Shown: piece after piece, positions 22,305 through 33,632 of the stretch | How positions within the stretch are numbered: position 1 is the first letter of the stretch | Layout: every line of letters begins with the position of its first letter | Assembly (NCBI GenBank): GCA_029721435.1 | Contig: CM056576.1 | Location: 60,841,876-60,905,875, forward strand | Direction of reading: 5' to 3' | Origin: Gymnothorax reevesii | Lineage: Eukaryota > Chordata > Actinopteri > Anguilliformes > Muraenidae | Length of the DNA: 64,000 nt | Program-made: the position numbers and the translations under genes | The notes under the pieces: model-generated | Database searches by the model: none | What the model was told of the DNA's origin: nothing | The model's input: only the letters and a program-made list of their open reading frames with translations

Positions 22305-23407
22305 AGGGGACCTATTATGCTGATCCTTCTATGTTTCTAAACATAAGATACAGAGGTTTTGCCGTAATCCAAGAACGAGACTTCATGAACGCGATTTCCT
22401 CTCTGGAAAGCTCCTCCCGAGATCTTCGCGAGATCTGGGCAAAACCTGACGTCAGGTTGTGCCGTCCAATTAGTACAGACCAAGCCAGAGCTAATCACGA
22501 CACTGGACCTGCCCACACCGGAAACTATTCTAGCAGGCACTAACCACGGCAGATCATACTATGCCTTAGTAGCATGTACACTTATGGAAATACAAAAGAA
22601 GAACCGCAGATCATTTGAGGTGCAGTTTTGTCAGTATCTCTCCCAAAGCTGCGTGTCCGTTTACTTTTGGACGCAAAGAAAAACACGTATTCATCTTACA
22701 AAGAGGATGCCACCAGAAATTAGTGGGTAGCTTTTTTTGTTTGACGGCAGCAAACAGCCATGGCCAAAGGAAACGTAAGCGGTTTGTGCTTTACATTTCA
22801 CCAAAAACAACTTTGTCAATAAAGGATAATTCGACACTGGATAAGCGTTTCATCTGCTTCTCAAACCTGAAGCAGTTGCATCGATCAAGCGCTCGGAGCC
22901 ACAAGCTGTAAGTAACCATATAACAGCAAATAATATAACAGCAAATAATGTAAGTGAAGCTAACATGTTAAGGGTGGCTAGCAGGACCGCTAGCGATAGT
23001 TAGCACTAACAACTGGCATCAAACGCAGGCTTTGTAAAATATCTCAAAGATAAAGCCTGTTTCGGTCACAACTGTAAAAAGAAGCTGTACGTTTCTTTTA
23101 CTGCATAAGCCAACCTGACGTGATAGTCAGTTGATTGTGGCTATAGCACAGCGGCTAACGTAGCCAAGTTACTGTTGCTCATGTTTTTGTCCTTAATATG
23201 CGAGTATTGGGAGTGGGGGCAATAGCGGAAGAGCCACCCCGATGAGGCGTTTCAGGCAGAGACTACTATGGACTACAAATGGGTTTTTCTGAGGATGGCA
23301 GTATGAGCTCAATAAGGACCCTGTTCAGGACTTTGACTGATCAGGAGTGCTCCAGGGGAGTCCAAGATCAAAATATAACCTTGGAAATATAGCAAAATAG
23401 GTCCCCT
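22305..23407. mobile_element. TTAA-flanked DNA element (piggyBac/Kolobok type), non-coding
   Basis: The ends aggggacctattatg and cnaaataggtcccct are inverted repeats, flanked on both sides by TTAA (22301-04, 23408-11). TTAA duplications are used by the piggyBac and Kolobok groups; the terminus favours a Kolobok-like fish family, which I cannot confirm. No transposase is visible. The interior has reading frames of under 100 codons with no motif. Confidence 0.8.
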
Positions 23408-23674
23408 TTAACATATGGGATTTGTCCATTCAAAATTATGGCAAACAAACACCCATAAATTTTTTGAGACGGTGCGGTGCAGACCCCGGTCCACTTAGCA
23501 GGGAATGACCCAGCATTAAAGCGCGCACAGATGGAGATGTGACAGTGGCAATCAGTCAGGTTGTCAGCAAGTCTCCTATATGAGGAGCCATGAAATACTT
23601 AGGGATAAAAAGATGAAAAGCCATGGCTGTGATGAATGGACTGCACTCAGATCAGTTTCATATTATTTTCTCAC

Positions 23675-23815
23675 CAGCAGCCTCTCCTCTTTCTCCAGCC
23701 ACTTGTTATCCTCCACCATCTGCTCCTTCTGCCTCTTCAGGGTCTCAAGCATTTGGATCTGCCACAGTTGCTTGGCATCCTCCTTACTAGAGGGCTCCAT
23801 AATGAAGTCCCCCTC
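23675..23815 (-). CDS. ptk2b: Pyk2 exon: charged helix before PR3
   Basis: A 141-bp exon, 47 codons, phase 0 at both ends, with acceptor gtattttgaag and donor gtgagt. It encodes EGDFIMEPSSKEDAKQLWQI, then MLETLKRQKEQMVEDNKWLE and KEERLL. Human Pyk2 has EEDFIQPSSREEAQQLWEAE and KQQKQMVEDYQWLRQEEKSL. The heptad pattern and Lys/Glu richness suggest an alpha-helical or coiled-coil stretch. It follows the LPGGLC exon and precedes the 36-bp exon. Confidence 0.93.
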
Positions 23816-25930
23816 CTTCAAAATACAGACAAAAACAGAGGAACAGTGAGCTCCACCCCCTGAAAAAGATGTGTGTACACAAAATGCATTGCTAGTAAGG
23901 TAAAAGACTTAATTTCCACACACCACAGTTAAAATGTTTACAAATATTCATTAAATAAGTTTAAATGAACAAGGTACCAGAGCTGTTATCAGCCATCCTC
24001 ATCACCGTTTCAAAATAACTCAGGCCATAAAAGTCACTTCAGTTAGGAGAACAAACCAGTGGTGGCTGGAGAACTGGCAATAAGGGAAGCACAATCCATC
24101 CCTTAAAAATAATGAGTGGTCATAACCTGTTTTCAATCTGAATAAAATTGACTTTACTTGACTCCAAAAATCCTAAGGACCATCAGGTGTCGCCAGTTCT
24201 CCTTGTTAAGTTAAAATGAGAATGAATAGCCTAATTCTTGACCTGTTTTCAATCATATATTAAAATTACCATTATAGAAACTCCAAAAACCCTCAACATT
24301 AACAGGTGTGGCCATTTTAATTAATAACGCTTACCTGTCAACTCTCACGCATTCAGCGTGAGTTTTAGTGGCATATTCACGTTCCCCTGCTGTATTCAGC
24401 AATTATTCAATCAACGCTTATGTAAGAGATTCTTGCGTGGCCTTGAAGTCCTTGTACATGGAGTTTCACATGCGTTACAGTGGATTTCACCACAAGTAAT
24501 TGGAAATTACTATTACTACTGCTATATTATAAATTTCTTATTATTGCGGTGGAGACGACATGCGTGAATCCATAGTAGCCGTCTGACTTTGTCCGGGGGC
24601 CACAATTGTCATCTTGAACATATGTTTGCCTGGATCAGTTCAAACTTGCAGTGCAGTCCTAACTTGCAGCTGAATTTATCATATATTTTCAGTTGGTGGA
24701 TATTTGTTTGTTTGGTTTAACAGTATATTATATGAAAGTTTCGCAGCACAAGCATGTGATGAAGTTATATTGCTAATATCACCAGAAATGAAGGTGCATT
24801 TTATCTTGTTACATAGTCCGTCCTTTGTTAACTGCCATGGTAAGAGACCGTAGGTTTATTGTGGAATGTCATTTGGTGCACAGATTTATAGATTTGTCTA
24901 CACAGATTGTTTAATGCATTCAGTCAGCATAATAGACAAATTATGTCTAATGTTAGGTTCTGAAGGGTCTGTTTGTTCTGTGACCATGTTTGGATGACTC
25001 TGAGGCTTTGCTATGTGCCTTTTGCCGCAGGGGAAACTGGGTGTTCTGTTGGCCTACTGCTGCAGACGTTGTTACCACTGGTATAAAAGCTAAAAGCTGT
25101 TACCAGCTTGCAGGTGCCGCTTGAATGCCTTTTTTCTGTATCATTACGATTTATAAAAAAGTCTATCTGAATATGTGTGCATGCCAGTCTTCCCTAGTGT
25201 TTGTGGGCCATAGAATACTCTTAGCATGATTTTACAAAGCATACAATTTTTTTTTCAGTCGAAGTATGATGACTGGAGGGGAGAGCCCAACACCTAAGAA
25301 TAGCCTAGGGGGCAATCACCACCTTAGTCTGCCACTAAACAGGTGTGATAAGTTCACGTTTTTGCACTCTCATCAGGATCCCAGCAGCGCCGTTGAGGAT
25401 GTGTTGCAGTATCTGAAGACTTGTGAGAGATCCCAATGAAAGATGTATTTCAACAGCCCAGTCTGGAGAGTTTTAAGGGAAAACTTTAAGGAAAATTTCA
25501 AGTTTAAGGAGTTTTTTTTAAAGTAGATGGTGCACAATTACTCCTTAGGGGGAACTAAACAAAATTAGCGAAAGATGGACTGCAAAATAATCATACCAAG
25601 TATTTTAATCTCGTAAGTAGGCTTAAAAAATTTTATGGTGTCCATCACCCTTTTTCACAGAAAAAATTCTACCACTGATGTGGAATGATTTTGACCATTT
25701 TGGTGATATAAGTCAGGGTAATTTCACTGCCGAGTTTCACTGCCCTCAAAGGTCTCTGACAGTCAAGTTGAATATCACCAAATGAAAGTTCATATGTGAT
25801 ATCCTAGATGTCTGTAACACAAAGCTAGGCTCCATCGGTGACCATTTTAGTCATACGAGAGGTAAAATTTTCACAAGGTCATAATTGACCAACGAAGGTC
25901 AATACGAAGGTCACCAAATGAAAGTTCATA

Positions 25931-27432
25931 TACTCAGCAACAAAAGTTTCTGTGACACCATTTATGTGTATGTTATAAATGACACGCAAAGATCTCAATG
26001 CAATCAATATGTGTATTTAACAGGAGAAACACTGACTTTTCAGTGCCAACGTCACTCAAAACGAAAAATGTCATTTTCATGCGTCATGAAGCACTTGTCT
26101 GACGTCTAACCAATAGTGACCTTCACACTTCAATACCGGGTGTGACTTCCTCGTGCCATGATGCAAGCAACGCATCTCCGGCGCATGGACCGAATCAGAT
26201 GTGCCTGAAATTGCTGTGGGATGTCATTCCAAATCTGACGTAGACGTTGTCGCAATTCCTGGAGTGTAGCTGGCGGGTTATCCAACCGCCGCAAACGTTG
26301 ATCCATCTCGTCCCAAAGATGCTCGATTGGGGACATGTCTGGGGATCTGGCTGGCCATGGCAGGACATTGACATGTTGTTGCATCAGATACTGCTGTACA
26401 ATCCTTGCAACGTGTGGTCTGGCGTTATCATGTTATTCCGGGACCATGTTGCATCAAAAACGGTACCACCAATGGCCGTAGCACTTCATCGCGATATCTT
26501 TGACCTGTCAGATTTCCATCAATAACAAGCAAATCTGTTCTGTTTCTAGCCGTGATCCCTCCCCAAATCATGACACTACCACCTCCAAAACGATCAAATT
26601 CCTGAACACAGTTGTTGGCATAACGTTCTCCACGTCGACGATATACACGTAAACGACCATCACATCGGTTAAGCATGAATCTTGATTCATCAGTGAAGAG
26701 TACAAGATCCCACTGACGTTGGATCCACCGTCGATGTTGTTGTGCCCACTGTAGACGCAGTCGTCGGTGTTGTACTGTGAGTATTGGACGTCTTGCTGGC
26801 CGACGTGGGACAATGCCAAAATGACGGTGACGGCGACGGATTGTCTGTGCAGACAGTCGCCTCAAACCAGGTATCGTTCTTGCAATTATGGTTGCAGGTT
26901 GGAATCGATTTCGGAGATGGGTTGTTCGAATCCAGTTGTCCTGTCTGGGAGTGGTTACTCGTGGACGGCCGCTGCGAGGACAGTCTCTGACATGTCTTGT
27001 CTGCTGATGACGCTGCCATAAGTTCCAAATGGTGTTTCGGTGGACATTCAGGCGATGAGCAACTTCCCTCTGCGAGGTTCCGGATTCAATCATCCCAATG
27101 GCCTTCCACCGATCATTTTCAGACAGTCTTGGCATTTAGAGGGTAGAGTTCCTGATCCGAAATGGCTGTGTTTTCGATAAGTGATGCTTCCGTCGTTCAT
27201 CAGGCACAATGTGAACATTCCAAAAATTCTCCTCTTTTATTGCCATCCACAAGCATGATTTACGCACATTTTCACGTGCAAAGTCATTTTCTCGCATTTT
27301 CATGATTTCCATTTCAATGTTGTGTTTACGTGTACTGTTTCAGTCTGATATCACCATGTATGACGATTTCATAATTGCGTTATGAAAAATAATTAACAAT
27401 ATTGGTGTCACAGAAACTTTTGTTGCTGAGTA
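25931..27432 (-). mobile_element. Tc1-like transposon, copy 2 (frameshifted)
   Basis: It is 1502 bp with the same ~30-bp terminal inverted repeats as copy 1, flanked by TA at 25929-30 and 27433-34. It differs from copy 1 by scattered substitutions, a 1-base loss in the 5' region and an 8-bp deletion in the transposase. It inserted into a satellite unit. Confidence 0.95.
26130..27135 (-). pseudogene. Tc1-like transposase, copy 2, broken by an 8-bp deletion
   Basis: The frame starts at MPRLSEND (27135) and matches copy 1 except for six substitutions (R11K, R52C, T84I, L103H, R282Q, L313Q in copy 1 numbering). Near 26430 eight bases are missing, just before the second catalytic aspartate (QHDNARPH), so the frame ends after GPGIT. 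The C-terminal third continues in another frame to 26130 with PIEHLW still readable. It cannot make a full catalytic triad. Confidence 0.93.
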
Positions 27433-28199
27433 TATATGACTTCCTATATGTCTCTAATACAAACCTAGGCTCCATCTCTGACCGTTTTGGCAATGCAAGT
27501 CATTGCAATTGTATTACGTCAAGTTTGACCTTCAAAGGTCACCAATAGTCAACTTGAATGTTCATGTGTGACTTCCTTTAAGTCTGTTATACAAACTTAG
27601 GCTCCATCTGTGACCTTTATAGGGACAGAAGTAATCAAATTTTCACTAGGTCAAGTTTGACCTTCGAAGGTCAATATAAACGTCACCAAATGAAAGTTCA
27701 TAAATGACTTCCTATACGTCTCCAATACAAAGCTATCCCCTGTATGTAACAATTTTACTGATATAAGTCGTCAAGTTTGGCTGTTGAAGTTTACTGAAGA
27801 TCAGGTCAAGGTCAGCAAATGAAGCTTCACATGGCTTACTATATGCCCACAATCCGATATCTGTAATAGTTATGATGATAGAAGTAATGTAAGTTTCACT
27901 ATGTTAAGTTTGACCTTCGATGGTCACTGAAGGTCAAGTTCAAGGCCACCAGATGAAAGTTCATATATGACTTCTAAAAGTGTTCAAAACACACATGTTC
28001 CAAATCTTCAATATTTTCAAGTCTAGAAGCCTTTGAAAATTGTCACATTTTGCTTGACCTCAAGTTTAGCCTTTCAAGGTCATCTGAGGTCAAGTTAAAC
28101 ACTTCCAAAATATAGGTCATATATTACTTCCTATATGTTGATAATACAAATATAATCGCTATCTGCAACCATTAACCTTCCACAGGCGATTTTGAACAT

Positions 28200-28910
28200 T
28201 CTCCAAAAGACCCAGTGTTAAAGTACAGCGCCCCCACTTGACCCACTTCCGTCGATTCAATCAAAATGGCACTCTCATTGTACATAAAGTGTAGCAAGGT
28301 GAGTTTATTGCCAGATTTAGAAAAAAACTTAGACAGTTTTTGAGAAATCTTTTTTTTGACATTTCAAGTCCTATCTTTTAACATAGTTAATATATTCCAT
28401 GACCTCGAGTTTGACCTTTCAAAGTCATCTGAGGTCAGCTTTTACACTGTCAACTTATAGGTCATATATTACTTCCTATATGTCAATAATACAAACCTAA
28501 TCTCTATCTGCAACCAATTGGCCTCCACAAGCCATCTAGCATATTCATAAAGTACAGCGCCCCCACAAGACCCACTTCCGTCAATACAGTCGAAATGGTG
28601 CTCGCACTGTACATTGACGGTACCAAGGTAAATTGATTGCCTGCTTTAGAAAAAAAATTTATCTTGTAGTTTTTGAGAAATTATTTTTTAAATTTCTCAG
28701 TACTATCTTTAACACCGGGGCCAAAATTTCAAGGGCCCATAAAACAAACAAAAATGATTCAATCAAAAATCCGAAAAGAAAGTCTGGAGATATGATCTAG
28801 TAGAATGTTATGGCAAATTTCTACGAAAATTCATCGTGCCAAAAAAAAGATAAAAAATGTTCCGGACGACGGACGCCACACCACAACAATAGATAGGGCA
28901 GATAAGCTAA
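28200..28910 (+). repeat. Dispersed repeat with exon-like segment, copies b and c
   Basis: A ~330-bp unit is present twice, each with acagcgcccccac, acccacttccgtc, then a 33-base open segment ATG...AAG followed by gtgagt (28266-28298) or gtaaat (28595-28627). After the second come ccggacgacggacgcc, acaatag and ataagctaaaa, as in the copy at 21300. The two units are separated by satellite-like sequence with AGGTCA-type words. It is probably the end of the element that carries the 25.6-28.2 kb array. Confidence 0.7.
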
Positions 28911-29775
28911 AAAGGATATAGAGACTATTGTTCTAACCCTAAATACAAGATTAAAATATTTATCATTTTTTTTGTTTGTTTTATAGTGTGTATCAAGCAG
29001 TTTCATGGGAAAAGTGAAAACAAACTTCAGACTCAAATTCAAAATGGGGACATGGCAACCAATTAAATATGCAAATGAGGCGAACCAATGATGCTAGTTT
29101 CCTTGTAATGGCAATAAATTCATGAAAATGGTGACCTGGCAGCCATTTTGGAATATGCAGATGAGATTAAAAAAAACACACCTAGTTCATAACTGCAACT
29201 AAAAGAGAACGTAATACAAAATTTCAGAAAAATCCACCAAGCTGTTTTATGCCCGTTGCATGGGAATGTGCACATCCCTTCAGTTTCTCCTCGTCAGGCA
29301 TAAATCTCTTCCAATACTCATTTTTTAGTTTGGCAACACATGAGAAGACAGCTGAGGTTTCAACGATCAATCTGATATGCGGTTTATAATGGGTCTCATT
29401 CTTCTTGATGATGCTTCGCAGAGATTTGTCATTGAAAAAAATCCCCAAATTTCGCAATTTAATGGGGATATTCACAGGAAAAAGGTTTATGAAATTGAAT
29501 TAAAAATATTGTTGGAGTGTCACTGACTAGAAAAATTACCTACTGCTACAGAAATATACATCTTTCTGTCAGGCAGAAACAACAATAAAATTGCTGCACA
29601 TTTTTGATGCAAAAAACCTCTAGTTGCGTGTTTTGTCATTGTAGCTAAAATGGAAAAATAATGAATCCCTTGAGACATAGGGCATACCAACAACAAAGCC
29701 AGTTTACATCCTGAAAAGTTCCTGTGGAGCTTTTGAAATGTCCATACGGTGGTTGGCCAAGTCGACCACTCATCT

Positions 29776-29831
29776 TGTTATTACCTGGCCCCCCCCCCCC
29801 AGGGGGAGCCAGCATAAGCAATGATCATGTC

Positions 29832-29872
<41 letters not shown>

Positions 29873-29940
29873 CTGTCACTCTGTTTGTCAGCCCGTGGCC
29901 ATTACCTGCCCCCCCCCTAGGGGGAGACGGGTTAAGCAAT
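29776..29940. repeat. Duplicated C-tract module flanking a (GT)n run
   Basis: The phrase attacctg-C(9-13)-agggggag...taagcaatgatcatgt occurs at about 29777-29832 and 29900-29948. Between them lie (GT)n at 29837-29870 and ctgtttgtcagcccgtggcc. The second of these phrases recurs at 31010-31030. Slippage-prone, low-complexity sequence; non-coding. Confidence 0.75.
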
Positions 29941-29949
29941 GATCATGTT

Positions 29950-30194
29950 ACAAGGAGAGTTAGTTAGCTAGCTGCCCGGGATAAACTACGCCATGCCACG
30001 GGGCCAGCGCATTGATGGTCTGTCCTCGTATTAAAATGGAGGCCGCTGCGGCTCGTAGGCCTATTTGCTTGATGCCCGAGGAGCCTGGATTGTCGTATAT
30101 TATATTGTTTTCTATGTCTGCTTAGGTAATTCTTGTATTATTTTTGCGAAATGAACATTACGTACAATTTCTGTGAACGTTTGAGCTGTATGTA
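29950..30194. repeat. Direct repeat A1 (245 bp) with a 29-codon frame
   Basis: It is highly similar to 30667-30914. It holds a small frame at 30036-30125 beginning MEAAAARRPICLMPEEP and a GT directly after its stop codon's AG. No known protein is recognised. The two copies are separated by ~470 bp of unrelated sequence. Confidence 0.85.
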
Positions 30195-30666
30195 ATTATT
30201 TCGTTATAAGTGTGTAGCTAGCATGCTAGCTAGCTCTATGGAGCTCCGTGTTGTGATACGGACCCCTGCGAACCATAATCGCGCTGCATTTTCATAAAAC
30301 AGTATGCTTGTTTGCATTAAATAATTATGTTTCCTAATTGTATGAGATTTGTGGGTTGTGATGTTACGATTGAATTTGTGCTTTTATTTCTATTTGCGTT
30401 GCATTATTCCGCATACTTTCGCTGCATACTGCCCGTTTTTCGTTGGCGGACAAAGTGATCTTGCATGGAATTGCACATAGCAGACGGGGTCCGCTTTCCA
30501 GCTAGCTGGGCTTGCTGAAATCACCGATTTTTTATTTTTTTTTTAAAAGATGGTATAACGTCTTCTATCGTCTTCTGTGTCTAGTTAGCATTTTGTTTTA
30601 CCTAGCTGGACACAGCTAAGCATTTTTGTCGTCATTTGTGCAGTATGAATGAATTTGACTTACATT

Positions 30667-30914
30667 ACAAGGAGAGTTAGCAAGCTAGCTAGCTGCCCGG
30701 GATAAACTACGCCATGCCTCGAGGAACAGCGCAGTTCGCCGGTCTTCGTATGAAAATGGAGGCCGCTGCGGCTCGTAGGCCTATTTGCTTGATGCCTGAG
30801 GAGCCTGATTTGTCATGTATTATATTGCTTTCTATGTCTGCTTAGGTTGTCTTTCTATTATTTTTGCGAAATGAACATTACGTAAAATTTCTGTGAACGT
30901 TTGTGCTGTATGTA
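30667..30914. repeat. Direct repeat A2 (248 bp), partner of A1
   Basis: It repeats A1 from acaaggagagttag to gctgtatgta. The 90-base frame is kept at 30756-30845 (same start MEAAAARRPICLMPEEP, three later substitutions). It runs straight into a (GT)n tract at 30919-30985. Confidence 0.85.
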
Positions 30915-30917
30915 GGA

Positions 30918-30918
<1 letters not shown>

Positions 30919-30953
<35 letters not shown>

Positions 30954-30985
30954 GTGCGTGCGTGTGTGTGTGTGTGTGTGTGTGC
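30919..30985. repeat. (GT)n microsatellite with GC interruptions
   Basis: About 33 GT/GC dinucleotides. Long 'proteins' of alternating Cys-Val over this tract are artefacts. Confidence 0.95.
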
Positions 30986-32030
30986 GTCTGTTACTCACTC
31001 TGTCTGTCAGCCCTGTCTGTCAGCCCGTGGCTGGGGCCAGGTCTGCTTTCTCTGATTGCCTTGTTTTCTTCAAAAAGTTCTCTATCACAGCAGCCTTTGT
31101 TTGCAGTGGCAAAGAGTTTGAGAGTATGACATCAGTCCTAACAGCTATCAATCTCGCAAAAAAGCTGGTGAGTGTGAGTTTTTATTCTTCAGAATCATAA
31201 AAAAATATATATATATATTGAACTGTTTGTGCAATATCTTCATTCTGCACTGTCCAGATTTCCAGCATTGGACCCGGTTCTGCTGTGAGAGAAAAAATCA
31301 CATTTTTGTATGTCACAAAACCTGCATCCCAGAGACATTACACCGGTGATGTTGGACAACTTCATATGGAATATTATTATTTAAGGTATAGCTAAGATTT
31401 TTTCCCTACTGATTAAATATTGCAGTGACTGTGCTAATTTTAGAGTTCATAAGTGACATACAAATTGAGATTCCATCTCATGTCAAGTGAATTTTATGCA
31501 ATTAAAAAAATAAAAATAAATTTGGCATCTCCAATCCCACCCAAATTTGGAATGTCCAATCCGAGAACTGTATACAAGGCTTGCTCGGATACAACCCCCT
31601 ATTGCAAGCTCAGGGAAGAGAGACAGTTCGCGGCTTTCCTCCGAAGCACGTGCCTGTCAGCCCCTGCATCTTTACACTCATTGGTCGAAACTATCGCAAG
31701 TTCAGAATGAGGGCGGAGGATACCCAAACATGAGCTCAGAATCTCACCGTTGAGCCCCCGGCTGGCCAACAGGAAGAGCTTGAGCAAGAAAGCATTTTTA
31801 ATTTCCCTTCCCAGCAGTCCCTTCCAAATTTGCATTCCAACAGTGCTTTAGCCAATCGTGCATTGTTCTGAAAAAGCTGCCGACCACTGCTAGTTGGTTT
31901 GGCCAGGGATCAAACCCGCGCCGTAGTAGTCACGATTGCATTGCAATTGCACGCCTTAACTGAGTGAACTAACCCAGCAGCCAATTTTATGCAAATTTTA
32001 GAAAATTCGCTGAAAAGAAAATTTGAATTA

Positions 32031-32505
32031 CAAGCCCCAATTCCAATGAAGTTGGGATGTCGTGTAAAACGTGAATAAAAACAGAATAATTTACAAATTG
32101 CTTTCAACCTACATTCAATTGAGTACACTACATAGACAAGATAATTCATGTACAAGCTGATAAACTTTGATTTTTGGAAATATTCACTCATTTTGAATTT
32201 GATGCCTGCAACACATTCCAAAAAAGCTGTTCCATCATCTTTCCTTTTAACAACACTCCATTAACGCTTGGGAACTGAGGACACTAAATGTAGAAGCTTT
32301 GTGGATGGAATTCTTTCCTCTCCTTGCTTGATGTACGACTTCAGTTGCTCAACAGCTTCTCCGTTGTCGTATTTTGCACTTCATTTTTAACAGGAAACAG
32401 TTCTGGACTGCAAACAGGCTAGACTATTACCCGCACTCTTTTACGATGAAGCCACGCTGTTGTAATGTGCAGAATGTGGCTTGGCATTGTCTTACTGAAA
32501 TAGAT
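32031..32505 (-). mobile_element. Tc1-like element fragment (end plus transposase C-terminus)
   Basis: It begins after TA with caagccccaattcc, the terminus also seen at 1215. The ITR wording aaaacagaataatttacaaa and ttcaattgagtaca matches the element at 37353. Minus-strand remnants read LVSSVPKR, EQLKSYIKQ and a decayed HSA...KPH region. It has frameshifts and is truncated at ~32505. Confidence 0.8.
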
Positions 32506-33285
32506 TTCAACTGAATTGCTGCAAAAACTATTGACAAAAAATGGCATTTCAAGATGGCTGATGTGGCATGAATATGTGAAAATGGATTGCAAATATTTTT
32601 ATCAACTTCGCTGTCCTAATTGGTTGGAAGACATTTGCAAATTTTCAGCTTCATCGGACAAGTAGTTTCAGAAAAGATTTCTCAAAATATTTATTAAATT
32701 TTGGGGCATGCTGCATAGCACCTACATACAAAATTTTAGCTGATTCATTGAATAAATTATTGACGAATGGGTCAAAATGTCATTTTAAATATGGTTGCAG
32801 TGATACCTTTCAGGGAAATCAGATTCCTATGATTTATTTTCACTTTGGCGTCCTCATTGTTTGGATGATGTGAGCAGAGTTTCAGCTTCATTGGCCTAAC
32901 AGTTTTGGAGATGTTGTTGTTTGCGGATGATGACGAACTATGACGACGATAAACGGCGAACAACAAACGATCAGGCCACGACACATGCCCACTTTAATTT
33001 TGGTCCAGGTGAGCTGAAAAGAAGCAAACTGAGCCGTTATTCGGTCCTCACACCTGAACTCAGGGCTGAAGACTTTCATGCCTCTTTTTCCTTCCCCTTA
33101 TTCGCTAGAAAATTGAAGACACACATTCACCACAGCAGTAGCCTGATATGTGATTGGCAACGAAACACTCCACCACTCAAGCAGAGTGAAATTGAGTACC
33201 TGAAATACACTTTGTGAATTTTAATAGAAAATCCACACTTTCCAGCCCCACTTCATGTAACCGGCAGGACATGTAGCAGTCTTAC

Positions 33286-33408
33286 CCCTACACTGCGACG
33301 CCGGGAGATGGATCTAGGCAACGTTAGAGCATTGCCAGAGTCGAAGGGCGCCTGGTAATCACTCGGGCTAACGAGGTCGGGCGAGCTGACACACAGACCG
33401 CCGGGCAG
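33286..33408 (-). CDS. ptk2b: Pyk2 exon: serine/proline-rich linker
   Basis: A 123-bp exon, 41 codons, phase 0 at both ends; acceptor tgcttcccag, donor gtaaga. It encodes LPGGLCVSSPDLVSPSDYQA, PFDSGNALTLPRS and ISRRRSVG. Human Pyk2 has VPEGLCASSPTLTSPMEYPS here, then HNVFKRHSMR. The RRRS basic-Ser motif could be a basophilic kinase site, which is inference. It lies between the LINKER exon at 53797 and the helix exon at 23675. Confidence 0.92.
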
Positions 33409-33588
33409 CTGGGAAGCAGAAAGCAGGGCCAGATACAGAAGCAAATCCACGAACATAAACAGGCATGGACTACAACAGCATATACATGCAGGCACACGCA
33501 TACATAAATTCGCACAAGCATAAACAAGTGCTCATACGCACACATGCGCCCACACAAGTGAATATGCACATACATCCACCCACAACAG

Positions 33589-33589
<1 letters not shown>

Positions 33590-33625
<36 letters not shown>

Positions 33626-33632
33626 ACACACA
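33590..33632. repeat. (CA)n microsatellite in a CA-rich region
   Basis: About 20 CA dinucleotides inside a broader A/C-rich stretch (33480-33830) with acacat, cacaca and acatac words. Reading frames here are artefacts. Confidence 0.95.

Larger units (their letters stand above)
20399..23674. other. ptk2b intron with three repeat elements
   Basis: It holds the CCTCCGCCA MITE (20853), the exon-like repeat (21300) and the TTAA element (22305). The gaps 20399-20850, 21695-22300 and 23412-23674 show nothing recognisable. Confidence 0.75.
25640..28170. repeat. ~135-bp satellite array with AGGTCA/TGACCT motifs, split by a Tc1 element
   Basis: The unit reads roughly accaaatgaaagttcatatatg, acttcctatatgtct, aatacaaacctaggctccat, tgacc, caagtttgaccttcgaaggt. 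Copies of the 'gttcata' landmark fall near 25790, 25920/27435, 27555, 27695, 27825, 27958 and 28113, giving a period of 120-155 bp. Tc1 copy 2 sits exactly in one unit's gttcaTAtatga. A related array lies at 47530-48440. Confidence 0.85.
23816..33285. other. ptk2b intron, ~9.5 kb, satellite and duplications
   Basis: It contains the ~135-bp satellite with Tc1 copy 2 (25640-28170), the exon-like repeats (28200-28910), the GT/C-tract region with a 245-bp duplication (29780-30985) and a Tc1 fragment (32031). 23816-25640, 28910-29775, 30990-32030 and 32510-33285 hold nothing I can name. Confidence 0.75.

Noticed and set aside
30893..31200. Cys/Val-rich reading frames
   Set aside because: They translate the (GT)n tract; the same applies to 33324-33727 and 29724-29942.
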